Assembly: GCF_964656455.1 (NCBI RefSeq)
Contig: NC_135715.1
Span: forward strand, 82,748,414-82,812,413
Length of the DNA stretch: 64,000 nt
From: Halichoerus grypus
Lineage: Eukaryota; Chordata; Mammalia; Carnivora; Phocidae
Direction: 5' to 3'
A model generated the notes under the pieces. That model ran no database searches and was not told the DNA's origin. It saw nothing but the letters and a program-made list of their open reading frames with translations. The position numbers and the translations under genes were made by a program. Position 1 is the stretch's first letter; every line of letters begins with the position of its first letter. This document shows positions 11,515 through 22,930 of this stretch, one piece after another.

Positions 11515-12648
11515 TCTTACACCATACACAAAGTTAAACTCAAAATGGATGAAAGGAATCCATCAAAATCCTAGAGGAGAACATAGGCAGCAAACTCTTT
11601 GATCTCAACACAGCAACTTCTTACTAGACATGTCTCCAGATGTAAGGGAAACAAAAGCAAAAATGAACTTTTGGGACTTCTTCAAGATAAAAAGCTTTTG
11701 CACAGCAAAGAAAACTTTTGACAAAACTAAAAGACAATTGACAGAATAGCAGAAGATATTTGCAAATGACTTACCAAATAAAGGGCCAGTGTCCAAAATC
11801 TATAAAGAACTTACCAAACTCAACACCCAAAAAACAACAAATCCAGTCAAGAAATGGGCAGAAGACATGAACAGACATTTCTCCAAAGAAGACATACAAA
11901 TGGCTAACAGACAGATGAAAAAATGCTCAACATCACTCGGCATCAAAGAAAATACAAATCAAAACCACAATGAGATACCAACTCACACCAGTCAGAATGG
12001 CTAAAATGATCAACTCAGGAAACAACAGATGTTGGTGAGCATGCAGAGAAAGGGAAACACTCTTATACTGTTGGGGGGGGGTGCAGCCACTCTGGAAAAC
12101 AGTATGGAGGTTCCTCAAAAAGTTGAAAATAGAGCTACCATATGATCCAGCAATTGCACTCCTGGGTATTTACCCCAAAGATACAAAAGTAGGGACCCGA
12201 AAGGGTACGTGCACCCCGATGTTTATAGCAGCAATGTCCACAATAGCCAAACTGTGGAAAGAGCCAAGATGTCCATCAACAGATGAATGGATAAAGAAGA
12301 TGTGGTATATATATACAATGGAATATTATGCAGCCATCAAAAGGAATGAGATCTTGCCATTTGCAACGACGTGGATGGAACTGGAGGGTATTATGCTGAG
12401 CGAAATAAGTCAAACAGAGAAAGACATGTATCATATGACCTCACTGATATGAGGAATTCTTAATCTCAGGAAACAAACTGAGGGTTGCTGGAGTGGGGGG
12501 TGGGGTGGGAGGGATGGGGTGACTGGGTGATGGACACTGGGGAGGGTATGTGTTCTGGTAAGCGCTGTGAATTGTGCAAGACTGTTGAATCTCAGATCTG
12601 TACCTCTGAAACAAATAATGCAATATATGTTAAGAAAGAAAAAAAAGA
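11515..12648 (+). mobile_element. L1 ORF2 3' part and 3' UTR (body of twin-primed L1)
   Basis: It continues from the inverted segment through ORF2 (pieces at 11789-12004 and 12081-12452) and a 3' UTR ending 'ctctgaaacaaataatgc' plus an A-rich tail near 12645. The sequence between about 12070 and 12090 lacks a short stretch normally found between 'actgttgg' and 'gcagccactctgg'. The same deletion appears at 13105-13120. Confidence 0.88.
11891..12139 (+). repeat. Direct repeat copy A (249 bp) within nested L1s
   Basis: About 97-98% identical to 12920-13167 and carries the same private internal deletion, whereas the sequence after each copy diverges at once into two different L1 subfamily types. 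Confidence 0.88.
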
Positions 12649-12919
12649 AGAAGAATGTAGCAGGAGGGGAAGAATGAAGGGGGGGAATCGGAGGGGGAGA
12701 AGAACCATGAGAGACGATGGACTCTGAAAAACAAACTGAGGGTTCTAGAGGGGAGGGGGTTGGGAGGATGGGTTAGCCTGGTGATGGGTATTGAGGAGGG
12801 CATGTTCTGCATGGAGCACTGGGTGTTATGCACAAACAATGAATCATGGAACACTATATCTAAAACTAATGATGTAATGTACGGGGATTAACATAACAAT
12901 AAAAAAATTAAAAAAAAAA
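12649..12919 (+). mobile_element. L1 3'-end insertion, copy 2
   Basis: About 98-99% identical to 9452-9718. It begins at the same base of the L1 3' UTR and differs mainly by three CpG-type transitions and a 1-bp G-run indel. It joins the A tail of the preceding L1 to the next L1 fragment. No clear target-site duplication beyond A/G-rich sequence. Confidence 0.88.
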
Positions 12920-13790
12920 GACATACAAATGGCTAACAGACACATGAAAAAATGCTCAAAATCACTCGGCATCAAAGAAAATACAAATCAAAACCACAAT
13001 GAGATACCAACTCACACCAGTCAGAATGGCTAAAATGATCAACTCAGGAAACAACAGATGTTGGTGAGCATGCAGAGAAAGGGAAACACTCTTATACTGT
13101 TGGGGGGCGTGCAGCCACTCTGGAAAACAGTATGGAGGTTCCTCAAAAAGTTAAAAATAGAGCTACCCTTTGAGCTAGCAATTGCACTACTAAGTATTTA
13201 TCCTAAGGATACAAACATAGTGATTCGAAGGGGCACATGCACCCCAATGTTTATAGCAACAATGTCCACAATAGCTAAACTATGGAAAGAGCACAGATGT
13301 CTGTCGACAGATGAATGGATAAAAAAGTGGCATATATATATACAATGGAATATTACTCAGCCATCAAAAAGAAGGAAATCTTGCATTTGCAACAAGGTGG
13401 ATGGAACTAGAGGATATTATGCTAAGCGAAATAAGTCAGTCAGAGAAAGACAAATACCATATGATTTCACTCATATGTGAAATTTAAGAAACAAAACAGA
13501 TGAACATAGGGGAAGGGAAGGAAAAATAAAATAAGATAAAGACAGAGAGGGAGGCAAACCATAAGAGATTCTTAACTCTAGGGAACAATCTGAGCATTGC
13601 TCTAGGGGAGGTAGGAGGGGGGATAGGGTAATTAGGTGGTGGGCATTAAGGAAAGCACTTGATGTAATGAGCACTGGGTGTTATATGCAACTGATGAATC
13701 ACTAAATTTTACCCCTGAAACTAATACTACACTATATGCTAACTAACTTGAATTTAAATAAAATTTTGAAAGGAATAAAAAAGAAATTTG
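12920..13790 (+). mobile_element. L1 fragment with second 3' UTR type; starts with direct repeat copy B
   Basis: It opens at 'gacatacaaatggc' immediately after an A tail. The first 248 bp (to 13167) duplicate 11891-12139. The rest is late ORF2 and a 3' UTR of another subfamily, ending 'aacttgaatttaaataaaat'. After it, the ancient L1M resumes ('aaatttgctaagagag'), matching 'caagttgctcagaaag' left of 11248, so the whole 11248-13790 block occupies one insertion site in the old element. Confidence 0.82.
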
Positions 13791-14830
13791 CTAAGAGAGT
13801 AAACCTTAAATGTTACTACTACACCCTAATATTGTGGAGGGATGTTTTGCCATATATACATGTATAAAATAATCAGGTTGTACACCCTAAACTTCCATAT
13901 AGATGTGTCAATAATATCTCAATACAGTTAGGAAAAAAAGACAATACAATTTAAAAATCTGTAAAGGACTTGAATAGACATTTCTCCAAAGAATGTATAC
14001 AAATGGCTGATAATTACATTAAAAATTCCTTAATATCACTAATCACCAGGGAAATGCAAATCAAACCATGATGCGATATCACTTCATGCTCATTAGGATG
14101 ACTATTATTAAAAAACAACAAAAACACAGAAAATAACAAATAATTGGTACAAATGTAGAGAAATTGGAGTCCTTTGGCAGTGCTTGTGGGAATATAAAAT
14201 GGTGTAGGAAAAAGTACAATGTAGAAAAAAGTACAATGGTTCCTCAAAAAATTAAACATAGAATTACCATTATGACCCAACAATTCCACTTCCACGTACA
14301 TACTCAAAAGATATGAAAGCTGAAACTTGAACAGATATTTATACACCAATGTTTTATAGCAGCATTATTCACAATAGACAAAAGGTAGAAACAACTCAAA
14401 TGTCTATCAAGGGAAGAATGGATTAAAAAATGTGGTATATACATACAGTGTAATATTATTCAGCCTTAAAAAGGAATGAAATTTTGATAAATACTACAAC
14501 ATGGATGAATCTTGAAAACCTAATGCTAAGTGAAATAAACCAGACACAAAAGTACAAATATTGTATGATTCCATCTATATGAATTACTTAGAACAGTGAA
14601 TTTCATAGAGGAAGAAAGTAGAATAGAGGTTACCAGCAGCTAGGGGGAGAGACAAATGAGGAGTTTTTTCTTAATTGGTAGAGTTTCTGTTGGGGTCATA
14701 AAAATATCTTGGAAATAGAGATGATGGTGCATTAACTATGGGGATGGACTTAATGATACTGAATTGTACACTAAAAAATACTGGAATGGGAAATTCAATG
14801 TTATATATATTTTACCAGAACTTTAGAAAA
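13791..14830 (+). mobile_element. Ancient L1 remnants (3' end of the split L1M, then another L1)
   Basis: Bases 13791-13935 look like the 3' UTR of the L1M split at 11247. From about 13940, late ORF2 to 3' UTR of a further old L1 follows ('gaatagacatttctccaaag', 'cagccttaaaaaggaatg'). No reading frame survives. Confidence 0.7.
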
Positions 14831-14892
14831 GAAAAAGCAACAAACTATTTGTTTCTTTTTTAAGATGGAAGTTTTAAAATATAGGTAATTTT

Positions 14893-14999
14893 GTGCTCAC
14901 TTCTGTAGGACATATACTAAAATTGGAATGATACAGAGAAGATTAACTTTGCTCCTATGCAAGGATGACATGCAAATTCATGAAGTGTTCCATATTTTT
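14893..14999 (+). pseudogene. U6 snRNA pseudogene
   Basis: A 107-nt match to the full length of U6 spliceosomal RNA: it starts GTGCTCACTTCTGTAGGACA, contains 'catatactaaaattggaa' and 'gatacagagaagatta', and ends 'gttccatattttt'. It differs at many sites, including the ACAGAGA-proximal and 3' stem regions ('aactttgctcctatgc' in place of the normal 'gcatggcccctgcgc'). Upstream there is no snRNA-type PSE/TATA pair, only A/T-rich L1 sequence, so it is a dead retrocopy rather than an expressed gene. Confidence 0.93.
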
Positions 15000-15583
15000 A
15001 AAACTAAATTTTTAAAATAAAACAAAATACAGTTACTTTTGAAAGAACAAGAAACCACCCAGTCATTGCAGTAGGCCACATCATGTGAATGTATCCCTAA
15101 TGCTAGTTTGTTTGAGATTGTGGAGGACATCTTTCTGCAGGGGAACTAGCCTGAGTACTAGGGTGCCTCTTGCCACACCCATCCTTGGAGCCATCACCCC
15201 TCCTCCCTACCCAGCCACCTACTCCAAATTGTGGCTCTTGAAGTCTTTCTTCTCCAAGTTGAGAGTCCTAGCCCTTTCATCCTTCCTTGGGGGCAAAGGA
15301 TCCCTCTGCCTCACCTGCCAGTCTTCTCTGAGGATCTACTGAGTTTAGGCTGCAAACCTGGATTTTTGCACCCTGACTGATGCAGTTAACAGGCTACTGC
15401 CATATTTGTGCTCACCGTCAGGTGAAATCCTTTGAATTTGTCAGAAAGCAAAGGTTATGGCCAGAAGGTCTGAGACCCACTGGTCAATCAAGTAACCAGG
15501 GAGCAAGGTCAGAGAACCCTAAGGGCCCACCCCAGGAAAGAAAAGGGTTAGAGCCACAGCCCCAAAATGTTGTGAGTCCCGAT
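15000..15583. other. Unique non-coding sequence
   Basis: Moderate-GC sequence with no repeat signature that I recognise and no convincing coding frame. It marks the left edge of the low-repeat island around AMER3. Confidence 0.5.
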
Positions 15584-15599
15584 GAGAAAACTAAGTGTA

Positions 15600-15846
15600 A
15601 TATATATATATATATATATTTTAAAGATTATATATAATATATATATATATATATATATTTTAAAGATTTTATTTATTTATTTGACAGAGAGAATAGCGAG
15701 AGCAGGAACACAAGCTGGGGGAGTGGGAGAGGGAGAAGCAGGCTTCCTGCTGAGCAGGGAGCCCGATGTGGGACTCGATCCCAGGACCCTGGGATCATGA
15801 CCTGAGCCGAAGGCAGACGCTTAACGACTGAGCCACCCAGGCACCC
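15600..15846 (-). mobile_element. Carnivore SINE with (TA)n-expanded tail
   Basis: Reverse-oriented SINE bracketed by a perfect 16-bp target-site duplication GAGAAAACTAAGTGTA at 15584-15599 and 15847-15862. The region between the left duplication and the SINE body (15600-15658) is a (TA)n tract in which the tail word TTTTAAAGATT occurs twice, so the microsatellite arose from the element's own tail. Confidence 0.95.
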
Positions 15847-15862
15847 GAGAAAACTAAGTGTA

Positions 15863-17030
15863 TTATAAAAATAACATAAAGCAAGTTTACAGTAGAACAC
15901 TATTAAAAATCATTCAGTAATATCCGAACTGGGAAATCCTGGTATGAAAGCTCTTTCCAGGGGTCCTTGGAGAAGACCTGATCCCATGTCTTTGGGGAAG
16001 AAAAAAATATATATTATAAATTATACATATAGTTTGTTTTGTTTCTTAAAAATCAAGGATATTTTAAAACTCTTTGAAAGGATGAAAGTAGATGGCTTAG
16101 CATAGTTCTCAATGGCCAAAGGCTGACAATTTGGAATGAAAAAGAGCACTAATTATCCTCAAAAGGGGAAAAGTTTAAGAAAAATATGAAGTCCTTCTAA
16201 TGCAGAAAAGGGAAGACCATAATAGAAGAAACTAATGTTTATTAACTTTAGTAAGCACTATGGAGTCTGTGGGAGTCCTATTCTTGATTCAGGGTATATG
16301 TCGCAATGAAACATAGATCCGCCTTTGTTTCTACCTAATAGGGGAAGAATTGACTAAGGGAACTCTGATGGCCAGAAACTGACAGGAAAGGTCAGGACTA
16401 CACCACCAACACCGGGAGAGGGGACACCTGGGGTCATGCATGCTGCATCAGTCAGCAGGTAGAAAAACTCTTCAAATGCAAGAAATGGGCTCATCCAAAG
16501 GCAGTGGAAGATCCTCTCCGGGGGAGGGGACATCAGTGGAAACCTCTTGACTCTGGGGTGAGGCAATCTCAAGGTGACTATAAAGAAGGTTGATGGGTTA
16601 TGACAAAGACAGCCCAACCCAACGTGGGACACCCTATGTCTAGGGTCTTTTTGGACGTGGGGACAGGGAGGGAGCCAATCAGGCAAAAGGAAGTCATGGC
16701 CTTTGCCATTTGCCCTAGCCCAGACCTCTTTCTGGCCTCAGTTCAAGCCTGGACTGGGCGACCCTCTGTCCTTCTTTCCATCACTCACTGCCTGCATTCA
16801 CCCCTGTTGTGTGGGATCAGCCCCTTACGACCACCCCCATCTCCAGCCCCCTCCCCCCACCCCCACCTCCGAGGAATCGGCACCTTCCTCAACACCAGCT
16901 GTGTGCTCCCGCCCCTCTCCACCCCACACCCCTTCCCCCACTTGGCACTGCTCCCAGAGCCATCCAGGGGTTACTTAATCCATACTTTATTCCTTTCCCC
17001 TAGCATGCCGGCTCTCTGTCCTCGGCCCAG
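15863..17030. other. Unique sequence upstream of the CpG island
   Basis: Open frames here (16600-17100) are proline-rich readings of C-rich DNA, with overlapping frames on both strands and no recognised domain. A TATA-like word 'cataaataatataatcc' sits at about 17095-17111, just ahead of the CpG-dense zone. I treat the region as 5' flank and possible regulatory DNA of AMER3. Confidence 0.45.
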
Positions 17031-17269
17031 CGGGGAGAGAGTTCCCACAGACCTCACACAGCGAGTAGCCCTAAAGGAAGCGCCTTGTTTGTTCCCATAA
17101 ATAATATAATCCGGTCCAAGGAAGGCACTCTGTAAAGAAGGTTCTGTAAGACTCTGCCCTGCATCCCGAGATTGGCCAGCTCCTTCTTCCAAGCCAGCTC
17201 TGAATCCTGCGTAGGAATCGAGACTAGGCCCCATGTGACGGAGCCCTTCCGAGACGGTTGGGGTTAAAT

Positions 17270-17900
17270 CTGCCTGGACCCTACGAGCTGCGGAGATCAT
17301 CAGGCGACGCACACCTGCGCGCTCTAAAGCTTTCAGATCACTGCGCAGGCATGCGGTCGGGAGCTGGGGCAGACCACTGCGCCGCTGTACGTCACGGCAG
17401 CACCCGCAGCTGGGCATGAGGGATGCAAAACCACAGCCTTACGGGGAGACAGGGACAGAGACGGGAAGAAATACTAACAAAGCGAGACCCACCGAGGTCC
17501 GGGTGGCACCGAGGCTACAGTTCTCCGGGAGCAGCCACCACCCCGGCCCAGCGCATTTCACCTCGCCCCCTGCTGTGCGGGGCCGCCTCCGCAGCAGACA
17601 GGCTCCGGGCCCCGCCCCTACCCCGGGGCCCTCCCGCGGCTTAACCCTTGCCTGCCCGCCTCCTGCCACAGCGGCCCGCCCCTCCAAGCCGCGGCGAGCG
17701 GGCGCGGGCCCTCCTCCTCCTCCACCCCGCGGGGGCGCGCGGCGCCAGGAGCTGACCGTGGTGCTGAGCTCGGCGCGCGGCTTGGGCTCGGGCGCGGCTC
17801 CCGGCCCTGCCAAGGCCGTGTATTGCGACACTCCCGGCCACCAGGGGTAAGTCGCGAGGATTTAGACTTGGGGAGAAGGGGGATGATTTGGGAATTTTTG
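17270..17900. promoter_or_regulatory. CpG island, probable AMER3 promoter
   Basis: CpG dinucleotides are frequent from about 17270 and very dense at 17490-17850, in contrast with the CpG-poor rest of the window. GC-box-like words include CCCCGCCCC near 17610 and CCCGCCCCT near 17675. It is the only CpG island in the window and lies 5.3 kb upstream of the AMER3 coding exon on the matching strand. The several overlapping frames here on both strands are side effects of high GC. The transcription start cannot be placed from sequence alone. Confidence 0.8.
17416..17846 (+). other. AMER3: Probable non-coding first exon of AMER3
   Basis: The 3' boundary is supported by a consensus 5' splice site, CCAGGG|GTAAGT, with the intron starting at 17847. 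The 5' boundary is not determinable and the given start is only a placeholder in the CpG island. The + strand open frame here (17416-17850) has no recognisable domain and runs through the donor site, so I treat the exon as 5' UTR, in line with the two-exon layout known for human AMER3. Confidence 0.5.
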
Positions 17901-20589
17901 TGCATTCTTTCGCGCGATGGACAGGCTTAGTGGAGGAACCAGCGTCTGCACCCTCTCCACCCCACAGTGTCCTGCGCGGATGATGGGAGTCTGGGGTCTG
18001 GGGGCGACGACCCTTTTAGGTCTGGGCTAAGGAAGAGGAGAGACCCCTTGTGCGCGGATAGCTGGAAAAAGAACAGATAAGACTGGAGACCCATTTTCTT
18101 TCAGCCGGGCAGCTCAGGAACACCTAGAGGAGGTGGGCCAGAACCTTTGCTCCCCAAAGGGCCCTTTGTCTCTCCAACGTGGGGGTTGGGTAAATTGGTG
18201 ATGTTCTCACTGCAGATTCTATTTCTGCTTCATTCCCCACCCCACACCCACCCCATAACACGAGGCTTTCTCTCCCCACAATAGCCTTCACTCCATCAAT
18301 CCTGAAGGTTTTGGCTTAGACAAGGCACACTCTACAGAGATAAACTATTGCCCCTACATAGCCTCCCACTCTGACCCCAGTGTCCAGGAAGTCCCTTGGT
18401 GGGGCTCCCCTCTGAGGCCTCTGCTTTCTTATCACCATTCACCTCTTTGTATTTCAAGGCTTGTGGTTTTATTGGATGTTGGGGGCGGGGCAGGGAAAAG
18501 CATGGCAAATGCCAAAACTATTAGTCAAAATTTTTATATCTCCAAACCACTTCTATTATATATGTGTACCTGCAAGGTTATTTGCTCCGTTATATACCCA
18601 ATCGCTTTCATGTTAAAGAAGGAAAGAAGCTCACAGAATTACCTTCCCAAAGGGAAAAGAAAATCCTAGGCAGTCGAGCTAAAGTTATTCATCTTGTAGA
18701 AAAGCAGCCAGTAGAATTACTTCATATTCTCAATTTGCAATAAATCCATATGCAAGTGCATACTCTGTGTAAGGCACTGAGAGGAAAGGTTAGCATACAT
18801 GGAAAGTCTCTGTCACTACTTACTCTCCACTAGGCCCTCCTCTGACTCCTAATCTGCCTTCTTGCCTCCACTCTTGAGCCTGCTTTCCATCCTCATTTAC
18901 AATTGATCTATTAAAACTGAAAACTGGCCCCTGTTACTCACCCTTGATGGCTGTCCCTGCATGGTTCATAGCATAAGAGCCGAGACCCAACTTGTGACCT
19001 CAGGCCTGGTGCCGTCTGCCCTGCCGATCTCCAGACCTCATCCCACTGGCTTGCTGCTCTGGCCACCTGGGCCTGCTTTCAGAGCTTTAAATATTCTTCA
19101 TCTTTTGCTCTGCAAGGCCTTTCTGAGGGATGTTCCCTCTGCCTGGAATATGCTTCCCACATCTTTTGCCTGGTTGTCTGCAGCTGTCTTTTAGATTGGT
19201 TTAAATACCACATCCCTGAATCAGAGTTGATTAAATAAATACATGGTGTGGTCCCTGTTCTCATGGAATTTGGAAGTTAATTTTAGAGATGCAAGACTCA
19301 GTCCAAGGTCTTGGTGTCACTGAGACCCTTCTCAGAGAATGATGTGCAAAACTATAGAATTAAAAATGTCAGATTCTGCATCCTATTTAGGAAACTTAGA
19401 TGTAAATATATGGCTAAAATGTCTCAAAAACATAAATATTTCATTTAAATAAGCAGTGGCTCACTGTCAACCACAGTTGGAGTCCTGAATCTTAGAGACT
19501 TTTTCAACCTCACGGGGGAGTGAGAAGACCAAACAAACAGCAGAATGAGGAGTCAGTGATTACTGAGTGCTACAGACAAGAAGGCACCAAACCAGGGAAG
19601 GGACAGGGCTACTTTGTCCTTTGGGGAAGGATGTGGCACATGGTAGAGGATTCCCTCTCAGGTTTCATGCTGAGCTCCACTGGAGGGGTCTTTAGCCAGA
19701 GGGTTACAAAGCAGAATGTGCATTTTTCAGATGGGAACCCGGACATATTTGGCCTCTGCCCTCAAGCAATGACAGTGTCAGCATCTGGCTGTCCAGATAA
19801 ATTCCATTCTGTCCCTGAGAACTGTCATGGAAGGTGACTGCTCAGCTTTTCTCCAGTTGGGCAGCAGGCCCTCTGATTCCCCAGGAAGATCCCACCCATG
19901 TCACATACAGGACCCACATTTCTAGAGTCAGGCTCTGATAAAATATTTTAATGTAGAATCTGAACTGAACATACACTGAATTTCACATAATTGCTCCAGT
20001 ATTTTGCAAGTCTCTCAGTCATTATTCTGAATCTTAGTGCTTATTGCCCTATCAATGTGCCAAAGTGTTAAATGAACTCAGGAAACAGAGTTGGCAACAT
20101 TAGTGACACTGAGTCCAGCCATCTGTAGAAATGACTGTTATTTTGAGACATCAGTTTTCAAGTTCAAAATATAGTGAAATATCCAGTTCTTCGTGATTTT
20201 AAATCAGTTAACTGAATTCAGAATTAAGAAATCAGTTTTATTTATAGAGATCAATATCAGGTAAACCATCTTAGTTCTTATAGTTGCAATTTCTGCTTAC
20301 AGTGAAGTAATCTTTGTCATGCTCACTTCAAGTTATTTCTAAGAGTATGGTAATAAAAAGATTTTTTAAAACATAGAAAAGAGATCTCATAATAAATAAT
20401 CTCTAAATTTCTTGTCATAGAAATTATATTATCTTCAATTACAATTTTTCTAAATTTGTGTGAGCCATACTTTTGATTTTAATCACCATTTTCATTGTGC
20501 TTTCCAAAATTCCTCATAAAAACACATTTATTATTTGATTTTTAAATTTCCTATGAAGAGGAGTTTGGGCTATTGGTTTATAGAATGTC

Positions 20590-20752
20590 TACTGTGGTTA
20601 AGAGCACATGATCGGAATCAGATGGGCTTGGTTTCAAATCTTAGTTCTGTCACTTACCACATGTGCAACCTGGGCCAATCTATTGACTTTTCCGGACCTT
20701 AATTTCTCCTTTGTAAAATGGAGGTTACAGTAGTATGTCTCATAAGGTTATA
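20590..20752 (+). repeat. MIR SINE
   Basis: It follows the MIR consensus in order: 'gtggttaagagcacatg', 'cttggtttcaaatcttag', 'cacttaccacatgtgcaacc', 'tctcctttgtaaaatgga' and 'cataaggttat'. An ancient mammalian tRNA-derived SINE, non-coding. Confidence 0.85.
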
Positions 20753-20784
20753 GGCCAAGCTGTCACCTGATTAGGTAGATGCAA

Positions 20785-20846
20785 CCAAGACTCAAATCTG
20801 GGTTCTTCAACTCCAAAGTCCTGATAGTAACCACTATGCTGTGTAT
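20785..20846 (-). repeat. MIR fragment, opposite strand
   Basis: 'actcaaatctgggttcttca' and 'taaccactatgctgtg' are the reverse complement of the MIR head region. It lies about 30 bp after a + strand MIR, giving a head-to-head arrangement. Confidence 0.65.
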
Positions 20847-22844
20847 AGTAAAACCCATCAGACCTGGGAAAGGACTTATGTAGGCCACAAAGGACTGTGG
20901 GGAATGAAAATGGGATCTGCAGATACAGGGTAGAAAAGGCTTGGGGACATTCCACCTCACAGGAGGCAGAAAGGCAGCTTGAAGCACTGTCCCACTGTCT
21001 AGGATGCTGTCACCAAGAGCTGAGCTGCCACCAGAGCCAAGTCTGGTCTGTGGTTTTCCCTGGCACAGTGCTGACTCCTCCTATCCTCCAGCCAGAAGTC
21101 CCACGTGTCCCTCTGCAGGGGAGGAAGCACTGCCTATAGGTGGGAGTAGGGTGGAGGCTGGTCAGCTTGCCCCTGTGAGCCCCCGAAATGGCAGCCTTGT
21201 CACCCTTTCTCATCTTCTTCAGCTTTAATGTTGTCAACTGGGCTGTGAGGCAGCCCCTCTGCTCACCTCCAGGTCCTCATGGCTAAGCATTTGAGAGACT
21301 CCAGAACTGACCTGGATAGCTCATATCTGTCAAGTAGTTTTCTGAAGGTAGCTGTAAAGCTTTGTGGGCAGTAGATCTGAAAGGCATGCAGGCTGACAGA
21401 GCCACTTGCTTTTATACCCACTGCATCCCTCCCTCACAGACTGCGAACTGTGGGGGAGTGAATTCAGGTGCTCCCTATGGAGAGTCAAAGAAACCCAACT
21501 TTCTCCTCTGATCTTTCCTTGGCCAAACTGACAGGATGGACTAGCAGGTTGCTCACCACCAAGGAGAGGAAGAGCTGCTGGAACAGGCTGAGCTGTGAGC
21601 TGGGTGCCTGTGAGGATACAGAGAGGGAGAGTCCAGGGAAGTTCACAGGTGGTTCTCTTGGGCATCACCTTCTTTTGGTCCACTCTTGTAGGTCTCTAAA
21701 CTCGCCCCAAAGGCAACATGTTTAAAACCTTAGAGTCTTGCTTCTGTCTCTCAAACCAGCTCTTAGCACAGGCCCCTTCCTTGCCTTCACTCAGTTTCTA
21801 CTTCCTTACCTTTTCCCAATTCTGGGTCAGTATTTACTGCTTCCTCATTGTTGATGACTTCTCTTTCTTTATTCAGTTGCTGGGTCCCAGCATTTCTGCC
21901 TTTGAAAGGCCTTATAACTTCACCTCTCTTTTTTGTCACTTATGACTACGGCTTCCATCTGGATCTTATCTTCACATACTCAACCCACTTTAGTTGCCTT
22001 TTGTGAATCTTCTCTGCTCAAAATTTCTCTCCTAATTTATTCTGTCCTTCACTCAGATATCAGATAAATGGTCTTAGACCACCAACTTTATTATGCCACT
22101 GTTTCTACCCACCCACTCAATCAGAAGACTTTTATAGCTCTTCATTGACCTCAGAGGAAGGCCACACTCCCCAGTTATGCAAAAATGGTCAAGATAACAC
22201 TCTTACTGTCTTCCCCCTCCCACACCCAGGACAGACATCAGTAATCAATGCCAACACCCTTTCCCATTGGACTCAGACTGGGCATCCGTATGTGGCACTG
22301 TGGATGGCACTCCAGGCATCAACACCTCTCAGGATGTGCACAGAAAGTGATACCTGCCTGCTCTCCAGCCCATCATGTGCTGTGTCTATCTAACCTGCCT
22401 GGTCCTGGCCTAATGCCTGACTCCTCACTTTTGCCTTCTACCATGATGCTGTCTCTCTTCTCGGTGCTCAAACCCAGCATGCACCATTAGATGCTTTGTT
22501 GTGCCTTGCCCTGATGGCCTCTGTGTAGACTGAGTCTTGCCTCCTCAGACAGATGCAGTAGCCCTGGAGGGCAGTGTTTGTGTCTTCCCTTCCAACTGAT
22601 GAGCACCTGCGTCCATCCCAAAAGGCAAGCTTAGGTTTCCCTTTGAGCTTTGTCTCTTAGATGAAGGCAGGAACTTATTTATTGAATCCTCTGCTCCACC
22701 ACTCAGAAAGGCTGTGATACTTTCCCTGTAAGGATGTGGTGCTATTTGTAGAATGCCTGGGCCTGGAAATGGGAATCTGACTTGGCCAGATAAACTCTGA
22801 GAGGATGCTTGGTTGAGTTGAGAGATCACAGACACAAGAGCACC

Positions 22845-22930
22845 AGACTCTAGTCTGCTCTCAATTTGGCTCCTACTCTGTGACTTTAAGCATGTGACTT
22901 AACTTCTCTAATATCAGTTTTCTGTGGAGC
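22845..22930 (+). repeat. MIR fragment
   Basis: 'ctcctactctgtgacttta' followed by 'catgtgacttaacttctct' fits the MIR core on the + strand. Only the core is left. Confidence 0.6.

Noticed and set aside
14893..14999. A functional U6 gene
   Set aside because: Many substitutions in functional regions and no upstream snRNA promoter elements.
16600..17100. 166-codon proline-rich open frame upstream of the CpG island
   Set aside because: Composition-driven reading of C-rich DNA; three overlapping frames exist and none matches a known protein.
17416..17850. 144-codon open frame in the CpG island, plus several - strand frames
   Set aside because: High GC removes stop codons in all frames; frames overlap on both strands, have no recognisable domain, and the + strand one crosses a strong splice donor.
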